Positions 16,641-25,813 are shown, counted from the first letter of the stretch. The stretch: DNA of 64,000 bases from Bradyrhizobium sp. ORS 285 (GCF_900176205.1 NZ_LT859959.1:6283001-6347000); one strand, 5' to 3'. A program made the numbers and translations. The notes: a model not told the origin generated them from the letters alone.

Positions 16641-17043
16641 ACCATGCGCGGTTTCCTCCCTTGGAGGCTTTCGGACGCCGGCCGCCCGAGTATGCCGCCC
16701 CGTCAATCATGCGGCCGGCATCCGAAACCCTTCACACAAGCCGACATGCTTTCACAGCCGAAGGTTGGCTCACTTTTCCCGCTATGCTGCAGCGAGCTCT
16801 GGCTGAGCGGTTCAGCAATTCGGTGCCTTCTGCAAGCGCGCTGTAGCGGTTGGCGGGTGCGCGAAACTGCCGAAAGACAAAGGCATCGCCTGTCGCGTTC
16901 GCGAGGCTCTCGAATTAGCCGGCAATTTGCGATATTGGTCGGGATGTCAACATAAGCGCCTAACAGGCCGCCCCCGCGCGGTTCTCCGGACGAGAGACAG
17001 GCGGCGCCTGACACCTGAGGCCGCTCGCGCCAAAGTATGGTGC
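16641..17043. other. Gene-free stretch right of the IS91-like element
   Basis: I find no frame with a family resemblance on either strand. Several short overlapping frames are open only because of GC-rich composition. The sequence could be debris of a gene cut by the transposon, but I cannot identify it. Confidence 0.4.
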
Positions 17044-17271
17044 CTAGTCACAGGCTGCTGCTAGTTCCTCAAGTAGACGGTCTCGATGTTCGATTTGAAG
17101 AGATTGAGAGGCCTCGAAATTAGCTAAGAGCCGCTCTGCTTCGAGACTGTCGTGACCGCGTCGCTTGAACTCGTCGATGATTTCAATCTGACGAGCGATA
17201 TGCCGGTCTCCCTGAGAGACGTGCTGTTCCGCGAGAGCAAGATGCTCTTCTATAAGCCGACGCTCCATCAT
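17044..17271 (-). CDS. Small conserved helical protein
   Basis: The chosen start is the ATG at 17271 or the next one at 17268, giving about 75 residues: MMERRLIEEHLALAEQHVSQ, then ...IARQIEIIDEFKRRGHDSLEAERLLANFEASQ. From memory, closely similar small proteins occur in many copies in Bradyrhizobium genomes. No function is known to me. The sequence is one long amphipathic helix pair, which suggests protein binding. A longer N-terminus from 17307 is less likely. Confidence 0.65.
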   Translation of the reverse strand: MMERRLIEEHLALAEQHVSQGDRHIARQIEIIDEFKRRGHDSLEAERLLANFEASQSLQIEHRDRLLEELAAACD

Positions 17272-17361
17272 CGCACCGTCACCTTGTCCCGAAGCGAACC
17301 ATCGCAAACATATTGGGACCGCCGGAAAGGAAACAGTTGACGTGGATCAATTCTTAAAAGG

Positions 17362-17496
17362 TCAGTTCGGCTGATCCAGTTCCTTGCCCTCCTTGCAGAG
17401 GGATTCTTGCGTCTTCCTACCCAAGAAAATGTCCGGCTTTGACCCCTTGAGCAGCTCACGTGATTGTCGCACCGACTGCCGAGCTTCCTTGATCAT
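17362..17496 (-). CDS. Very small protein (44 residues), function unknown
   Basis: Reading the minus strand from ATG 17496 to TGA 17362 gives MIKEARQSVRQSRELLKGSK and then PDIFLGRKTQESLCKEGKELDQPN. The helical N-terminal half and polar tail resemble the abundant short helical proteins of Bradyrhizobium, as far as I remember them. No clear ribosome-binding site precedes the ATG, so the true start may be upstream. Confidence 0.45.
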   Translation of the reverse strand: MIKEARQSVRQSRELLKGSKPDIFLGRKTQESLCKEGKELDQPN

Positions 17497-17655
17497 GTTT
17501 TGGATATACAATTTAAATGCTTGATTGCGCCTCACCGGCATGGTGCGTTCCTAACGCCATATGCAGGCGGGAGCGCTATCGGTCTCTCAGCCACTAGCGC
17601 CCACGGGAAACCCTTGGCCAGTGATGTTGGATTAACGAGCTATCCGGGATTAGGT

Positions 17656-17808
17656 TCAAGACGGGGGCTGCCGCTGACTTTCCTGATACTCAGCGCGGGC
17701 GCGATACTCCTCGGCAATTTCAAGCAGCGCGTCTCTCGTCCGGCCCTCTGCTCCCAAGGCCGCTTGTATTCGTGCGGTGCGTTCGGGTTGTCGAAGGTCA
17801 CTTTCCAT
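17656..17808 (-). CDS. Very small helical protein (50 residues), function unknown
   Basis: The minus-strand frame from ATG 17808 reads MESDLRQPERTARIQAALGA and then EGRTRDALLEIAEEYRARAEYQESQ before TGA. The pattern of Ala/Leu heptads with charged flanks looks like a real coding helix, and it resembles short proteins that are frequent in this bacterial group. It stands alone between other small genes of the same strand and could share their transcript. Confidence 0.5.
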   Translation of the reverse strand: MESDLRQPERTARIQAALGAEGRTRDALLEIAEEYRARAEYQESQRQPPS

Positions 17809-18024
17809 CGCAGCCAATTAGCAGGCGCCGCTGGTTCGCGCATGAGCGGCTAATCGGGGCCAATTCGTCGAAATAATCAGTGCCGCCCGGCACCGGACGC
17901 TCAGGTCGGCTATGGGCGAGCAGCGGACGTCAGGAGACCAAAAGAAGGGGACGACAAAAATTTGCGGCGCACCCGAAGAAGCCAAACCTGCTACACTCGC
18001 CCAGTTGAAGAGGAAAACTCTACG

Positions 18025-18375
18025 ATGGCTTGGGCAAATTGGATTTCGGCGGGCGGCAACGTCATAGAGATCATTGGATTCGCCATTCTCGCGAAGGAAC
18101 TCTGGGGCACGAATACCTCGGCTATAATCGAAAATGAAGAACTGCGAGCAATGCCGTCAGATTTCGAAACCATCTCGATCTACGACGGCGAAGGCGGCGG
18201 TCCGAAAGGCGGCTTCATAGGAGGCGGAAGAATCGAAAACCTGATCTCGAACCTAAATCGTCGCCAGCGAGAGCTCACTCAGAGCAAGAGGCTCATCCTC
18301 TATGACTTGGCGTGGACATGCGCCGGTATCGTTCTGCAGACGGTGGGTTCGATCGGCCAAGCGCTCAACCCCTAG
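18025..18375 (+). CDS. Small predicted membrane protein
   Basis: The product is 116 residues from ATG 18025, preceded by GAAGAGGAAAA. A hydrophobic helix near the start (GGNVIEIIGFAILAKELWG) and another near the end (LAWTCAGIVLQTVGSIGQAL) flank a polar, glycine-rich middle (YDGEGGGPKGGFIGGGR) and a basic segment (NLNRRQRELTQSKR). I know no named family. The codon use and modest GC look unlike the core genes, fitting acquired DNA. Confidence 0.6.
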   Translation: MAWANWISAGGNVIEIIGFAILAKELWGTNTSAIIENEELRAMPSDFETISIYDGEGGGPKGGFIGGGRIENLISNLNRRQRELTQSKRLILYDLAWTCAGIVLQTVGSIGQALNP

Positions 18376-18494
18376 GCCTAGTACCCCCTTTTCTTGGAAT
18401 GTGAGTCGCAATTCGACGTCTGGCCTATGCCCGAAGCAGCAGAAAACCACTTCCGATGGATAGGCGCCGTGTCACTTAGCTATGATCCGGGGTA

Positions 18495-18812
18495 CTAGAG
18501 AAGGTCTGCGCCGACGTGGTCGTCGAAATCGCTCTCGCGCCGGTCGTATTCCCCGAGCGTGTCGACCTTCACATGGCGCGTTTGCTTCATGATCTTCAGC
18601 GCGTCGACGCCCCTCTCGATCTCGGCCTTGAGAGGCCGCTCGACGTCGTGTCCGATCAACTCCGGGACACGCGCCCAGTTCGCCTCGGACCACGCCCCGC
18701 GCTTGCCGCGGGACTGCTCGTCCCTCCGGTGCTGCGTTGAAGCTGGGCATTCCGGCAATCGGCATGGGCCCTCCTTGGCACGAGTTGGCAAAAGGGGGAA
18801 TCCGCTTGTCAT
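18495..18812 (-). CDS. Hypothetical basic/acidic small protein
   Basis: The frame gives 105 residues, of which the last 70 look most protein-like (WSEANWARVPELIGHDVERPLKAEIERGVDALKIMKQTRHVKVDTLGEYDRRESDFDDH). The N-terminal part is uncertain because another frame over the same bases offers a plausible start (MPIAGMPSFNAAPEG), so a frameshift near the beginning is possible. No domain is recognised. It lies just downstream of the AlpA-like gene on the same strand. Confidence 0.4.
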   Translation of the reverse strand: MTSGFPLLPTRAKEGPCRLPECPASTQHRRDEQSRGKRGAWSEANWARVPELIGHDVERPLKAEIERGVDALKIMKQTRHVKVDTLGEYDRRESDFDDHVGADLL

Positions 18813-18885
18813 AGCGCGGGGAGGCGCTTGTCAGTCTAGGGTCCGGGAAGGGCTGGAAGGGGACGCTGCTGACTTGATCGAAGAT

Positions 18886-19173
18886 TCAGCTTCGGGTCAG
18901 ATGTCGCCTTTCGGTCCTGCCGTGCACTACTTCCGGTTGGCCCCCGGAGCGGACATCGCCCGTGCAGGCGACGGACAGGCATGTCGGACGCCACGCCGCG
19001 GGATCGGCGATCCAGCGGTTGATGTCGGATTCCCGCCAGCCTGCGCCGTTGACGCTGATCCTGAGTTGGGCTGGGAATGTGCCTTCGCGGATCTTGCGGT
19101 AGATGGTGGATCGGGACAGGCCGGTACGGGCAAGAACGGTTTTCAGGCGGACGATCCGGTCTGGTTCGCGCAT
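18886..19173 (-). CDS. AlpA-family helix-turn-helix regulator
   Basis: The product is 95 residues from ATG 19173; a longer start at 19293 adds only a Cys/Arg-rich shadow. Residues 1-50 match the AlpA/excisionase layout: RIVRLKTVLARTGLSRSTIYRKIREGTFP, then the wing QLRISVNGAGWRESDINRWIADP. These small winged regulators control excision or transfer of mobile elements. It lies 117 bases after the traA stop on the same strand, which fits a role in the mobilisation module. Confidence 0.82.
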   Translation of the reverse strand: MREPDRIVRLKTVLARTGLSRSTIYRKIREGTFPAQLRISVNGAGWRESDINRWIADPAAWRPTCLSVACTGDVRSGGQPEVVHGRTERRHLTRS

Positions 19174-19289
19174 GGCTGCGCTGCCTCCTGCTGACTGCTC
19201 CTGATCTACACAGAGCAAGCAGTCGCGCGCGCAAGAGCGTCTTTCAAGGCGTCGTACTGTGGCGTAGAGACGACGGCAAACAGGCCGGG

Positions 19290-22200
19290 TCAACGTTCGA
19301 GGCCTCTGTCTCTTCCAAAGCCTATGCCATGGGCGATGGCCAATTGCTGGCCGAGCCGGCGACCTGATTCGAAGGCGATGCCGAGGTCTTTCCTGCGGCT
19401 GGCGAGGATGGACTCCAGTTGCGGATCGCGTTCGAGGCCTTTGGCCATGTCGCCCATCGCCGCGCGCGTCGCCCTGTAGCCGGACATGTCGCCGGCCCGA
19501 TACTGTCGCTGGCTGGTGTGGTCGAGCTTCTGCCAGCGCTCCACGAAACGGGCGGCGCGGCGGCTCGGATCGATGCGCAGTTCGGTCTCGAGCTGGAGCG
19601 CGCGTATGGCGCGGTTGAGGCGTCCGCCAGCGGCCTCGCGGGCCAGCTCGGGGGTCTTCTTGTAGGCGGCCTCAGCGTCGTGGGAGCCATAGGGGCGCAC
19701 CTTTTCGAAGGCTTGGCGGGCGGTCTGTAGCTCTTTGACCTGTTCGGGGCTCGCTCTGCCGCCCGTCTCATGCGCCGCGAAGATCGCATCCACGGCACGA
19801 GCATGGCGCACCAGCGCCCGGGTCCGCACGCGACGGGCTTCAGCTTCGGGATCTTGCGCCACGGTCCTTGCCGGCACTTCGGCTTCGCGCCGGTCGGCTG
19901 CCGTGCCGCTGTTTTCTCTTTCGGAGGATCCCCGCTCGGGCCGTCGTCCGCCATCACGGTCGAGCACCTCTCCAGGAACGCTAAGGCCGTCGAACATGCC
20001 GCGCAGCTTCTCCGGCACGGCCTTGCGCACGATCTCGGCCACGCGCTCGCGGAACGTGATCCCGCGCCGCTCGGCGTAGCTCTGGACGGGATCGGCACGG
20101 TCGTAATCCGAGGCCATGTCCTTCGACCGGTCGCGCGACAGGGCACGGTTGAGCCGATCCGCATCGGTAAAATCGTCGCGGCCATAATGCAGGTCTACGC
20201 TGTCGCGATGCCGCGACAGGGCGACATAGCTGCTGTGGGCGTCCATGCCGGGCGTTGCCAGGACATGCACCCGGTCGACTGTCATACCCTGCGCCTTGTG
20301 GATCGTCGCCGCATAACCGTGGTCGATCCGGTTGTAATCCTTGAGGTCAAAGCGCACGGACCGGCCATCGTCGATCTGCACGGTCATGGATTGCGCGCTG
20401 ACCAGTTCAATGGTCCCGAGTGTGCCGTTCTTGACGCCAAGCCCACGCTCGTTCTGCAGGAACATGATGCGGTCTCCGCCGGCGAAGCTTCTCGCGCCGC
20501 GCTCGGCCGTGACACGCACCTCGTCGCCGAGATCACCGGCGGCTCGCATCCGTTCGCGTGCCGCCTCGTTCAGGATCCGGACCTCATCATTGGTGTGGGT
20601 CAGGATGATGCGGCTGCGATCCGGCGATGCCTGCCGGTCGCGGTCCCAGTGATCGATCAGATCGCCGCGAGCCTGCTCGCGGGTCTCGGCCTCATGCACC
20701 ATGCCGTGGGCGCGGTAGGCCTCGAGCGCATGGCCCACTTTGCCGGTCGCCAGATCGCGCGTGGCGTTGCGCTGCCAGTCGTCGCGCTGGCGGCGCACGT
20801 CCCCGATTTCCGCGCCGCCGTGACGCTCATGGATCGAGCGGAAGGCCGCGCCGGCTTCGATGGCCTGCAGCTGTTGCGGATCGCCGACGAGCACCAACTT
20901 GGCTCCGGCTTCGGCCGCATGCGACAGCACGCGCTCGAGCTGCCGCGTGCCGACCATACCGGCCTCATCGATGACAAGCACATCACGCGAACCGAGCAGA
21001 TCACGGCCCTGTTCCCAGCCATGCTCCAGGCTGGCAATCGTGCGCGACGCAATGCCCGATCCGCGTTCGAGGTTTTCCGCGGCAATGCCGGACAGTGCCA
21101 CGCCCCGGACCTCGTAGCCGGCTGCTTCCCAGGCCTCCCGCGCCACCCCCAGCATCGCGCTCTTTCCCGTCCCGGCATGGCCGACCACGACGCTGAGACC
21201 GCGTCCATCCGTGACGTGCGCCAAGGCGTCAACCTGCTCGGATGACAGCACCAGGCCGCGTGCTTCCGCACGCGCCAAAGCGCCATGGCGAGCCGCGTCG
21301 CGGACGTTGTGGCGCTCACGGTCCGCTAGCTGCTCAGCAGCGCGATGCAGGCGCTGTTCTGCGTCGACCATTCCGCGGGTTGTGAACCGATCCTCGCCGC
21401 GGACATCCTTGCCCAGCTCGACCAGATCGGGCGCGCCCTGAATCGCACCCACCACCTGGTTGAACTGGTCGAGCCCGTCACTGTGCCGATGCGCGAACTT
21501 TGCGAGGTCACGGCGTGTGAAGGTCGATTGCTGTTGGGTGATCGCGTCCAGTCCAAGGGAGGGATCGGCGATGATCCTCCTGCCGTTGTTTCGCGCGATC
21601 TCGCGGTGCATCTCGGCCCGGTCAGCCTCAGCGCCCTCGCCTCCGACGCCCCGCCCCTCAATGCGCTTGGCGGGTGCGCCGATCTGGCTTTGCGGCTCGA
21701 GCGCAATGCCCTGGTCTTCCAGACTGCGGTGGTCGATCCGCGCGTCGATGTCGAGCTCCGCCAGCCGCTCGTTGGCAAGCTCCGCCCAGCGTTCACGCCA
21801 GCGCTCGACCAGCTCGGTACGATTCCAGTCCCGCACCTTCTGGCCAAAGCCGTTCTCGTCGACCGAGCGCATCGTCAACATGACATGAGCGTGGGGCTTG
21901 GGCAGGCCGTCCTCGGCGCTCTCCCAATGCACATTGAGATCGGCGATCATGCCGCGACCCACGAACTCGCTCCGAACGAAGTCCCGTGCCAGCTCGATTC
22001 CCTGCGCCTCATTCAGCTCGCGCGGAAGGGCGAACTCGACCTCGCGGGCCAACTGGGCATCTTTCCGGACTTCGAACGCTTCGACATCGTTCCAGAGCCG
22101 CTCCCGGTCGCTCCAGGCCTCCGGCGCGTTCTCCGGCAGCAGTACTTCGGAATGAACGACCCCGCGCTTGGCGGAAAACTCCTGCTCACGGCCAAGCCGC

Positions 22201-22301
22201 TCGTCGCGCAGCCGCGACGCTGAGCGGTAAGCGGCCGAGGCCACCGCACTGCTCCCTGCCTTCCGGCCAATGACCTTGACGTGAAGATGATAGATCGCCA
22301 T
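19290..22301 (-). CDS. traA: TraA, Ti-type conjugative relaxase-helicase
   Basis: The product is 1003 residues from ATG 22301 (MAIYHLHVKVIGRKAG). The MobA/MobL-type relaxase domain fills residues 1-230, with the metal motif around PKPHAHVMLT and an initial YHL. A RecD2-like helicase follows, with Walker A GHAGTGKSAML, Walker B VLVIDEAGMVG, GDPQQL, and the terminal motif AATIHKAQGMTVDRV...YVALSRHRD. The C-terminus is charged and helical. The enzyme nicks oriT, stays bound to the 5' end and unwinds DNA for transfer. It diverges from traC with oriT in between, the classic Ti/pRi layout. No traG or trb genes are present. Confidence 0.93.
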   Translation of the reverse strand: MAIYHLHVKVIGRKAGSSAVASAAYRSASRLRDERLGREQEFSAKRGVVHSEVLLPENAPEAWSDRERLWNDVEAFEVRKDAQLAREVEFALPRELNEAQGIELARDFVRSEFVGRGMIADLNVHWESAEDGLPKPHAHVMLTMRSVDENGFGQKVRDWNRTELVERWRERWAELANERLAELDIDARIDHRSLEDQGIALEPQSQIGAPAKRIEGRGVGGEGAEADRAEMHREIARNNGRRIIADPSLGLDAITQQQSTFTRRDLAKFAHRHSDGLDQFNQVVGAIQGAPDLVELGKDVRGEDRFTTRGMVDAEQRLHRAAEQLADRERHNVRDAARHGALARAEARGLVLSSEQVDALAHVTDGRGLSVVVGHAGTGKSAMLGVAREAWEAAGYEVRGVALSGIAAENLERGSGIASRTIASLEHGWEQGRDLLGSRDVLVIDEAGMVGTRQLERVLSHAAEAGAKLVLVGDPQQLQAIEAGAAFRSIHERHGGAEIGDVRRQRDDWQRNATRDLATGKVGHALEAYRAHGMVHEAETREQARGDLIDHWDRDRQASPDRSRIILTHTNDEVRILNEAARERMRAAGDLGDEVRVTAERGARSFAGGDRIMFLQNERGLGVKNGTLGTIELVSAQSMTVQIDDGRSVRFDLKDYNRIDHGYAATIHKAQGMTVDRVHVLATPGMDAHSSYVALSRHRDSVDLHYGRDDFTDADRLNRALSRDRSKDMASDYDRADPVQSYAERRGITFRERVAEIVRKAVPEKLRGMFDGLSVPGEVLDRDGGRRPERGSSERENSGTAADRREAEVPARTVAQDPEAEARRVRTRALVRHARAVDAIFAAHETGGRASPEQVKELQTARQAFEKVRPYGSHDAEAAYKKTPELAREAAGGRLNRAIRALQLETELRIDPSRRAARFVERWQKLDHTSQRQYRAGDMSGYRATRAAMGDMAKGLERDPQLESILASRRKDLGIAFESGRRLGQQLAIAHGIGFGRDRGLER

Positions 22302-22331
22302 CGCGATCCAATCACTGGCACAACGAAGCGC

Positions 22332-22360
22332 ACGTCGGAACGACGTATAAGCGCGCCCTC
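22332..22360. other. Origin of transfer (oriT) of the Ti/RSF1010 (MOBQ) type
   Basis: Between the divergent traA and traC starts lies an inverted repeat ACGTCG-GAA-CGACGT (22332-22346), immediately followed by TATAAGCGCGCCCTC. The latter closely matches the nic region TATAAGTGCGCCCT remembered for RSF1010 and the related Ti-plasmid oriT. Position, inverted repeat and nic-like sequence agree, so TraA should nick here. A C-rich/G-rich hairpin (CCTCCC...GGGAGG) follows directly. Confidence 0.8.
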
Positions 22361-22459
22361 CCTCGAAAAAATCTCGGGAGGGACTATCCCGTCCCAAGCC
22401 GTCCTGACGACCTTACAGCATTGTGCCGGGTGCTCGACTATCATTTCTCCATCGACACG

Positions 22460-22798
22460 ATGGAGACGACGATGCGCAAGCCAAGGGACTTTGATGCGGA
22501 ACTGAAGGCACTTGGGGACAAGGCGCGCGACCTCAAGAGCCGCAAAGTGCAGCAGCTCGGTGAACTCGTCATCGCCACGGGGGCCGACGCGCTCGGCGCC
22601 GATGAACTTGCAGGTGCGCTGATCGTGCTAGCCGAGACGAAGGAGACCGGGAAGAAGGAGGCATGGGCCAGGCGCGGGACGGCGTTCTTTCAAAGCCGGG
22701 TGCGGCGAATTGCGCCAGAAACTGCTGACAACACGGACGGCCCTAATGCGCAACCGAGCGGCGCTCAAGCGGCATCAAGCCGCAAGGGCTCGGCATGA
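22460..22798 (+). CDS. traC: TraC-like conjugal transfer accessory protein
   Basis: The product is 112 residues from ATG 22460; the ATG at 22472 (MRKPRDFDAEL) is also possible. The sequence is helical and charged: ELKALGDKARDLKSRKVQQLGELVIATGADALGADELAGALIVLAET, then a polar tail. It fits the TraC family of small Ti-type Dtr proteins that bind near oriT and assist the relaxase. It overlaps traD by about 50 bases and diverges from traA. Confidence 0.78.
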   Translation: METTMRKPRDFDAELKALGDKARDLKSRKVQQLGELVIATGADALGADELAGALIVLAETKETGKKEAWARRGTAFFQSRVRRIAPETADNTDGPNAQPSGAQAASSRKGSA

Positions 22799-23054
22799 TG
22801 TGCGCGCGTGTCAGATCGAGCGCCGCAAGCGCACGCGACATCTCATTGAACTGGGCGGCCTCGTCGTCAAAGCCGGTATCGTGGACCTGACCGGCGATGA
22901 CCGCATCACGATTCTCGGCGCGCTAATCTGGATTGCCGAGAAACTCAAAGGCGATCAAGGCGGAAGGGCACGAGCGATCTGGGCCGCAAAAGGAAAGCAA
23001 GGGTTTGGGGCGGACTGGGCGGCCCGCAAGGGGGGAGATCGTCGTAATGCATGA
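22746..23054 (+). CDS. traD: TraD-like conjugal transfer accessory protein
   Basis: The product is 102 residues from ATG 22746, inside the end of traC. It shows the TraD pattern: a basic N-terminus (RRKRTRHLIELGGLVVKAGIVDLTGDDRITILGALIWIAEKL) and the ending WAAKGKQGFGADWAA. In Ti-type systems TraC and TraD act with TraA in DNA processing. It closes the mobilisation module and converges on the ATPase gene that ends at 23115. Confidence 0.8.
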   Translation: MRNRAALKRHQAARARHDVRACQIERRKRTRHLIELGGLVVKAGIVDLTGDDRITILGALIWIAEKLKGDQGGRARAIWAAKGKQGFGADWAARKGGDRRNA

Positions 23055-23114
23055 CAATGCGATCTGAGTGCAACGGTGGCGTGTCGGAGCGACCGCCGAC
23101 GGGGCGATGCATCA

Positions 23115-25739
23115 TCATGCTGCCTTGTCCTGACGGACCCGAATTTCGGCGATCCACTGCGCCAGCGCGTCGATCTCTGCTTCGATGGCCGATGGCGCGG
23201 GCAGCTGCGGATTGATCTCACCGGGCTGACTGTGAAGGAGCGCCGAGCACCGTCCGAACGCTTCACGCATGGCGGTGCAATCGATATCGGTGAGGACGGT
23301 GAGCTTGATGAGGCCCGTCGTGTCCACCTTACGGGACAGGCGGCGGATCACAGGCCCGACCACTTCCTCGACGGCGCGCTCCCAGGTCGTGCGGAGTTGG
23401 TCCTGAAAGGACGTCACCTCGCGCAGCCATTTCGCTTGATCGCCGCGTTCGTGATGGATTTTCACGTTGGCGAGGTGGGCTTTCATCCCGTCGATCACCT
23501 TGTCGAGAGGCATGACATTGGCCGGCGGATCCTGATGGCAGTAACCCGCATTTTCAAGGCCGCGGCTGATCAGGCGGTACGCGACCGGCGTCGCTTCACG
23601 GTCCTTGGTCGCCCGGCACGCCTCATCGAGAAGAAGCAAGAACGCCATGTCGTGGGTGAAAACGATGACCTGGCGAGTCTGTCCCGCTTCCGCCAATCGG
23701 GCGGCTACCCTGTCGCGATGCAAATGGTCGAGCGAGGAGACGGGATCGTCGAACACGATCGCGGACTGGGCATCGATGGTGGAAAGCTCTGCGAGAAACG
23801 CGGCCAGCGCGACGCAGCGATGCTCGCCTTCACTCAGGACCTTGCCAACCGGCTCGTTCGGTTTGTTGATCAGCCTGACTTGGAAGAAGGGTACGCCGGC
23901 AGTGGTCTTAGCCTGCTGAAGTTCGATGGCGAGACCCGCGACTCCGAGCTTGTCCACCTCGATTGCGAACCTGCCTCGCAGGCGATTGGTGACGAGAGCT
24001 TGAGCGATGCGGGCGCTCTGGGTCGTGATCTTGTTCGTAGCGGTGTCCTTGCCGGCTTTCTCGATCGCTTCGATAGCTTTGAGGCGTTCGATCTGAGCAA
24101 GCAAATCGGCTTTCACCACGCCGAGCCATTTGCGGTCAGCGAGGCCGTCGCGTTCGCCGATAAGCGCCGCGCGCTGCGGTGAGCTGGCTTCCGACTGCAG
24201 GCCTTCGATACGCGTGGCGATACTGCTGAGGGCCGCGCGCAATGGATCGAGCGATATGGTGACTAATTGCGGAAGATTAGGCAGAGCTGGAAGGTTGTGG
24301 GCTCGCAAGATGGCACGCAGCCGCCAGGCCAGTTGCAGAACTTCTCGGCGAAGAGTGCTCGCGAGCTGCTCCTGGCCGATCTCATCGCGGATCGTTGCGA
24401 CGATCGCGGTGAGATCCTTCATAGAGATGGCTTGCGATGACACCTCTTTTAGCTTCTTGTCGTAAGCGTCTGTGGCCTCCTGTTCACGGCGCCTGCTCTC
24501 GTCCTTCACGAATGCCTCGAAGCTTCTGAGCCGCTTAGAGGCCTCCTCGCTGAGCGGCTGCTGACAAAGCACGCAGTGGGCTCCGATTCCTGTCACGGGG
24601 AACGGCCGGTCTGTATAGGCGGAGGCGCGGGAATAATCCCGAGCAGCCTCCCACAAGGCCTTCCAGACGTCCGAGCCGATGTCGGGCAACGGCTCATCGG
24701 CGAACAAGTCGGCGGAGGCGGCCGCGGCGGCTGAGCGCGCTGTTGCACGATGCGTATGGGCGTCGCGTAGCGCGGTTCGGGTTTCGTCCACCGCGGCTGC
24801 CATGAGCCGCTCGATCTGCTCTATCGCCGACTTGATGCGGGCTTCTTGGCTTTGGAGTTGACGAACCGTGCGCGCGGGATCGCTGGCCAGATCGGTGCTG
24901 AGCGTTTGGAGCCGGGCTTCTTCCTCGGCCGTTAGGCCCGCGAGCCTCTCGATCACTTCCGGCTTCGTCTTGCCCGAGAGGCCGGAGATAAGTTTGCCGA
25001 CCGGCGTGTCCGGCTTACATTCCGGTTTTGAGAGGATTGCGGGTTTTTGCTCTTGGAGCGCCTTTATCTCGTCAGCCAGTTCGGCCTTCACATCCTGGCA
25101 CGCTTGCGCGAGACCGGCGAGGATCCGGAGCGGCAGCGGCGTGTAGGCGAGATCGTTTGTGTTCTCGACATGGACATTGGCTGTGCGTGAGTCAAACACA
25201 CTGATGGCCGAGAGCATCGGGTCGGGCGCGTTACCCTGCGTCCAAGATGCACTTCGCTTCTGTCCGCCGATGAAGAAGTCGACGCTGGCCGTCGGAATGC
25301 CAGAGCCAGCCGCATAGATGTTTGGAAGGATTGCGTCGCCCTTCGGCGAGCGCGCCCGGCAGAGTTGCTTCAGGACGCGGGCGTAGCCAGATTTGCCGGC
25401 GCCATTGTCGCCGTAAATGATGGTAAGCCCCGCTTTGCCGAATGAGAGGCGTTCGCCCGGCGCCAGCGCGTTGACGTTCGACAGGCCGTGAAGAGCGCAA
25501 AGGCCGACGACGGCGTGACTGGCTGCCGGGTCCCTGATGTGGCTCGCATCGAGCGGGACGCCTGTCGCCTCGCTTTTACAGATCGCGACGAGGGCGGCGA
25601 TGTCGGCGCCCTGCAGCTTGTTCTGGTTGCTCAACCGGCGCAGCGCGTCGCGTTGCCATGCCGGCAGGTCCACCGACCATGTGAGGATGTCTCCGAGCGC
25701 TGCCGCCTCGTTCGAGAGATCGTTCTCCTGTGCTTCCAT
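23115..25739 (-). CDS. Zinc-hook ABC-type ATPase, RloC/PrrC-like (possible anticodon nuclease)
   Basis: The product is 874 residues from ATG 25739 (good GGGGCAGGAAA before it). An N-terminal ABC half holds Walker A GDNGAGKS (110-117). Long coiled-coil segments flank a Rad50-like hook, C389-V-L-C392. The second ABC half has the signature LSEGEH (635-640), Walker B IVFDDPVSSLDH (661-672) and a switch histidine in FTHD (696). The C-terminal domain contains R783-x3-E787 and H836 (SALLHS). The remembered PrrC/RloC nuclease triad is also R-x3-E plus a later His, and RloC has a zinc hook, so an anticodon nuclease is plausible but unproven. The alternative is a generic SMC-like defence ATPase. Confidence 0.72.
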   Translation of the reverse strand: MEAQENDLSNEAAALGDILTWSVDLPAWQRDALRRLSNQNKLQGADIAALVAICKSEATGVPLDASHIRDPAASHAVVGLCALHGLSNVNALAPGERLSFGKAGLTIIYGDNGAGKSGYARVLKQLCRARSPKGDAILPNIYAAGSGIPTASVDFFIGGQKRSASWTQGNAPDPMLSAISVFDSRTANVHVENTNDLAYTPLPLRILAGLAQACQDVKAELADEIKALQEQKPAILSKPECKPDTPVGKLISGLSGKTKPEVIERLAGLTAEEEARLQTLSTDLASDPARTVRQLQSQEARIKSAIEQIERLMAAAVDETRTALRDAHTHRATARSAAAAASADLFADEPLPDIGSDVWKALWEAARDYSRASAYTDRPFPVTGIGAHCVLCQQPLSEEASKRLRSFEAFVKDESRRREQEATDAYDKKLKEVSSQAISMKDLTAIVATIRDEIGQEQLASTLRREVLQLAWRLRAILRAHNLPALPNLPQLVTISLDPLRAALSSIATRIEGLQSEASSPQRAALIGERDGLADRKWLGVVKADLLAQIERLKAIEAIEKAGKDTATNKITTQSARIAQALVTNRLRGRFAIEVDKLGVAGLAIELQQAKTTAGVPFFQVRLINKPNEPVGKVLSEGEHRCVALAAFLAELSTIDAQSAIVFDDPVSSLDHLHRDRVAARLAEAGQTRQVIVFTHDMAFLLLLDEACRATKDREATPVAYRLISRGLENAGYCHQDPPANVMPLDKVIDGMKAHLANVKIHHERGDQAKWLREVTSFQDQLRTTWERAVEEVVGPVIRRLSRKVDTTGLIKLTVLTDIDCTAMREAFGRCSALLHSQPGEINPQLPAPSAIEAEIDALAQWIAEIRVRQDKAA

Positions 25740-25813
25740 TTTCCTGCCCCTGATCGTGCCGTAACTGGTCGCCGGCCGTTTCCCCATGATGCTTATGTTC
25801 GGTGGTCAGCGGT

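Noticed and set aside
19770..21245. A 491-codon plus-strand frame inside traA
   Set aside because: It is antisense to the intact relaxase-helicase, with low-information composition and no domain.
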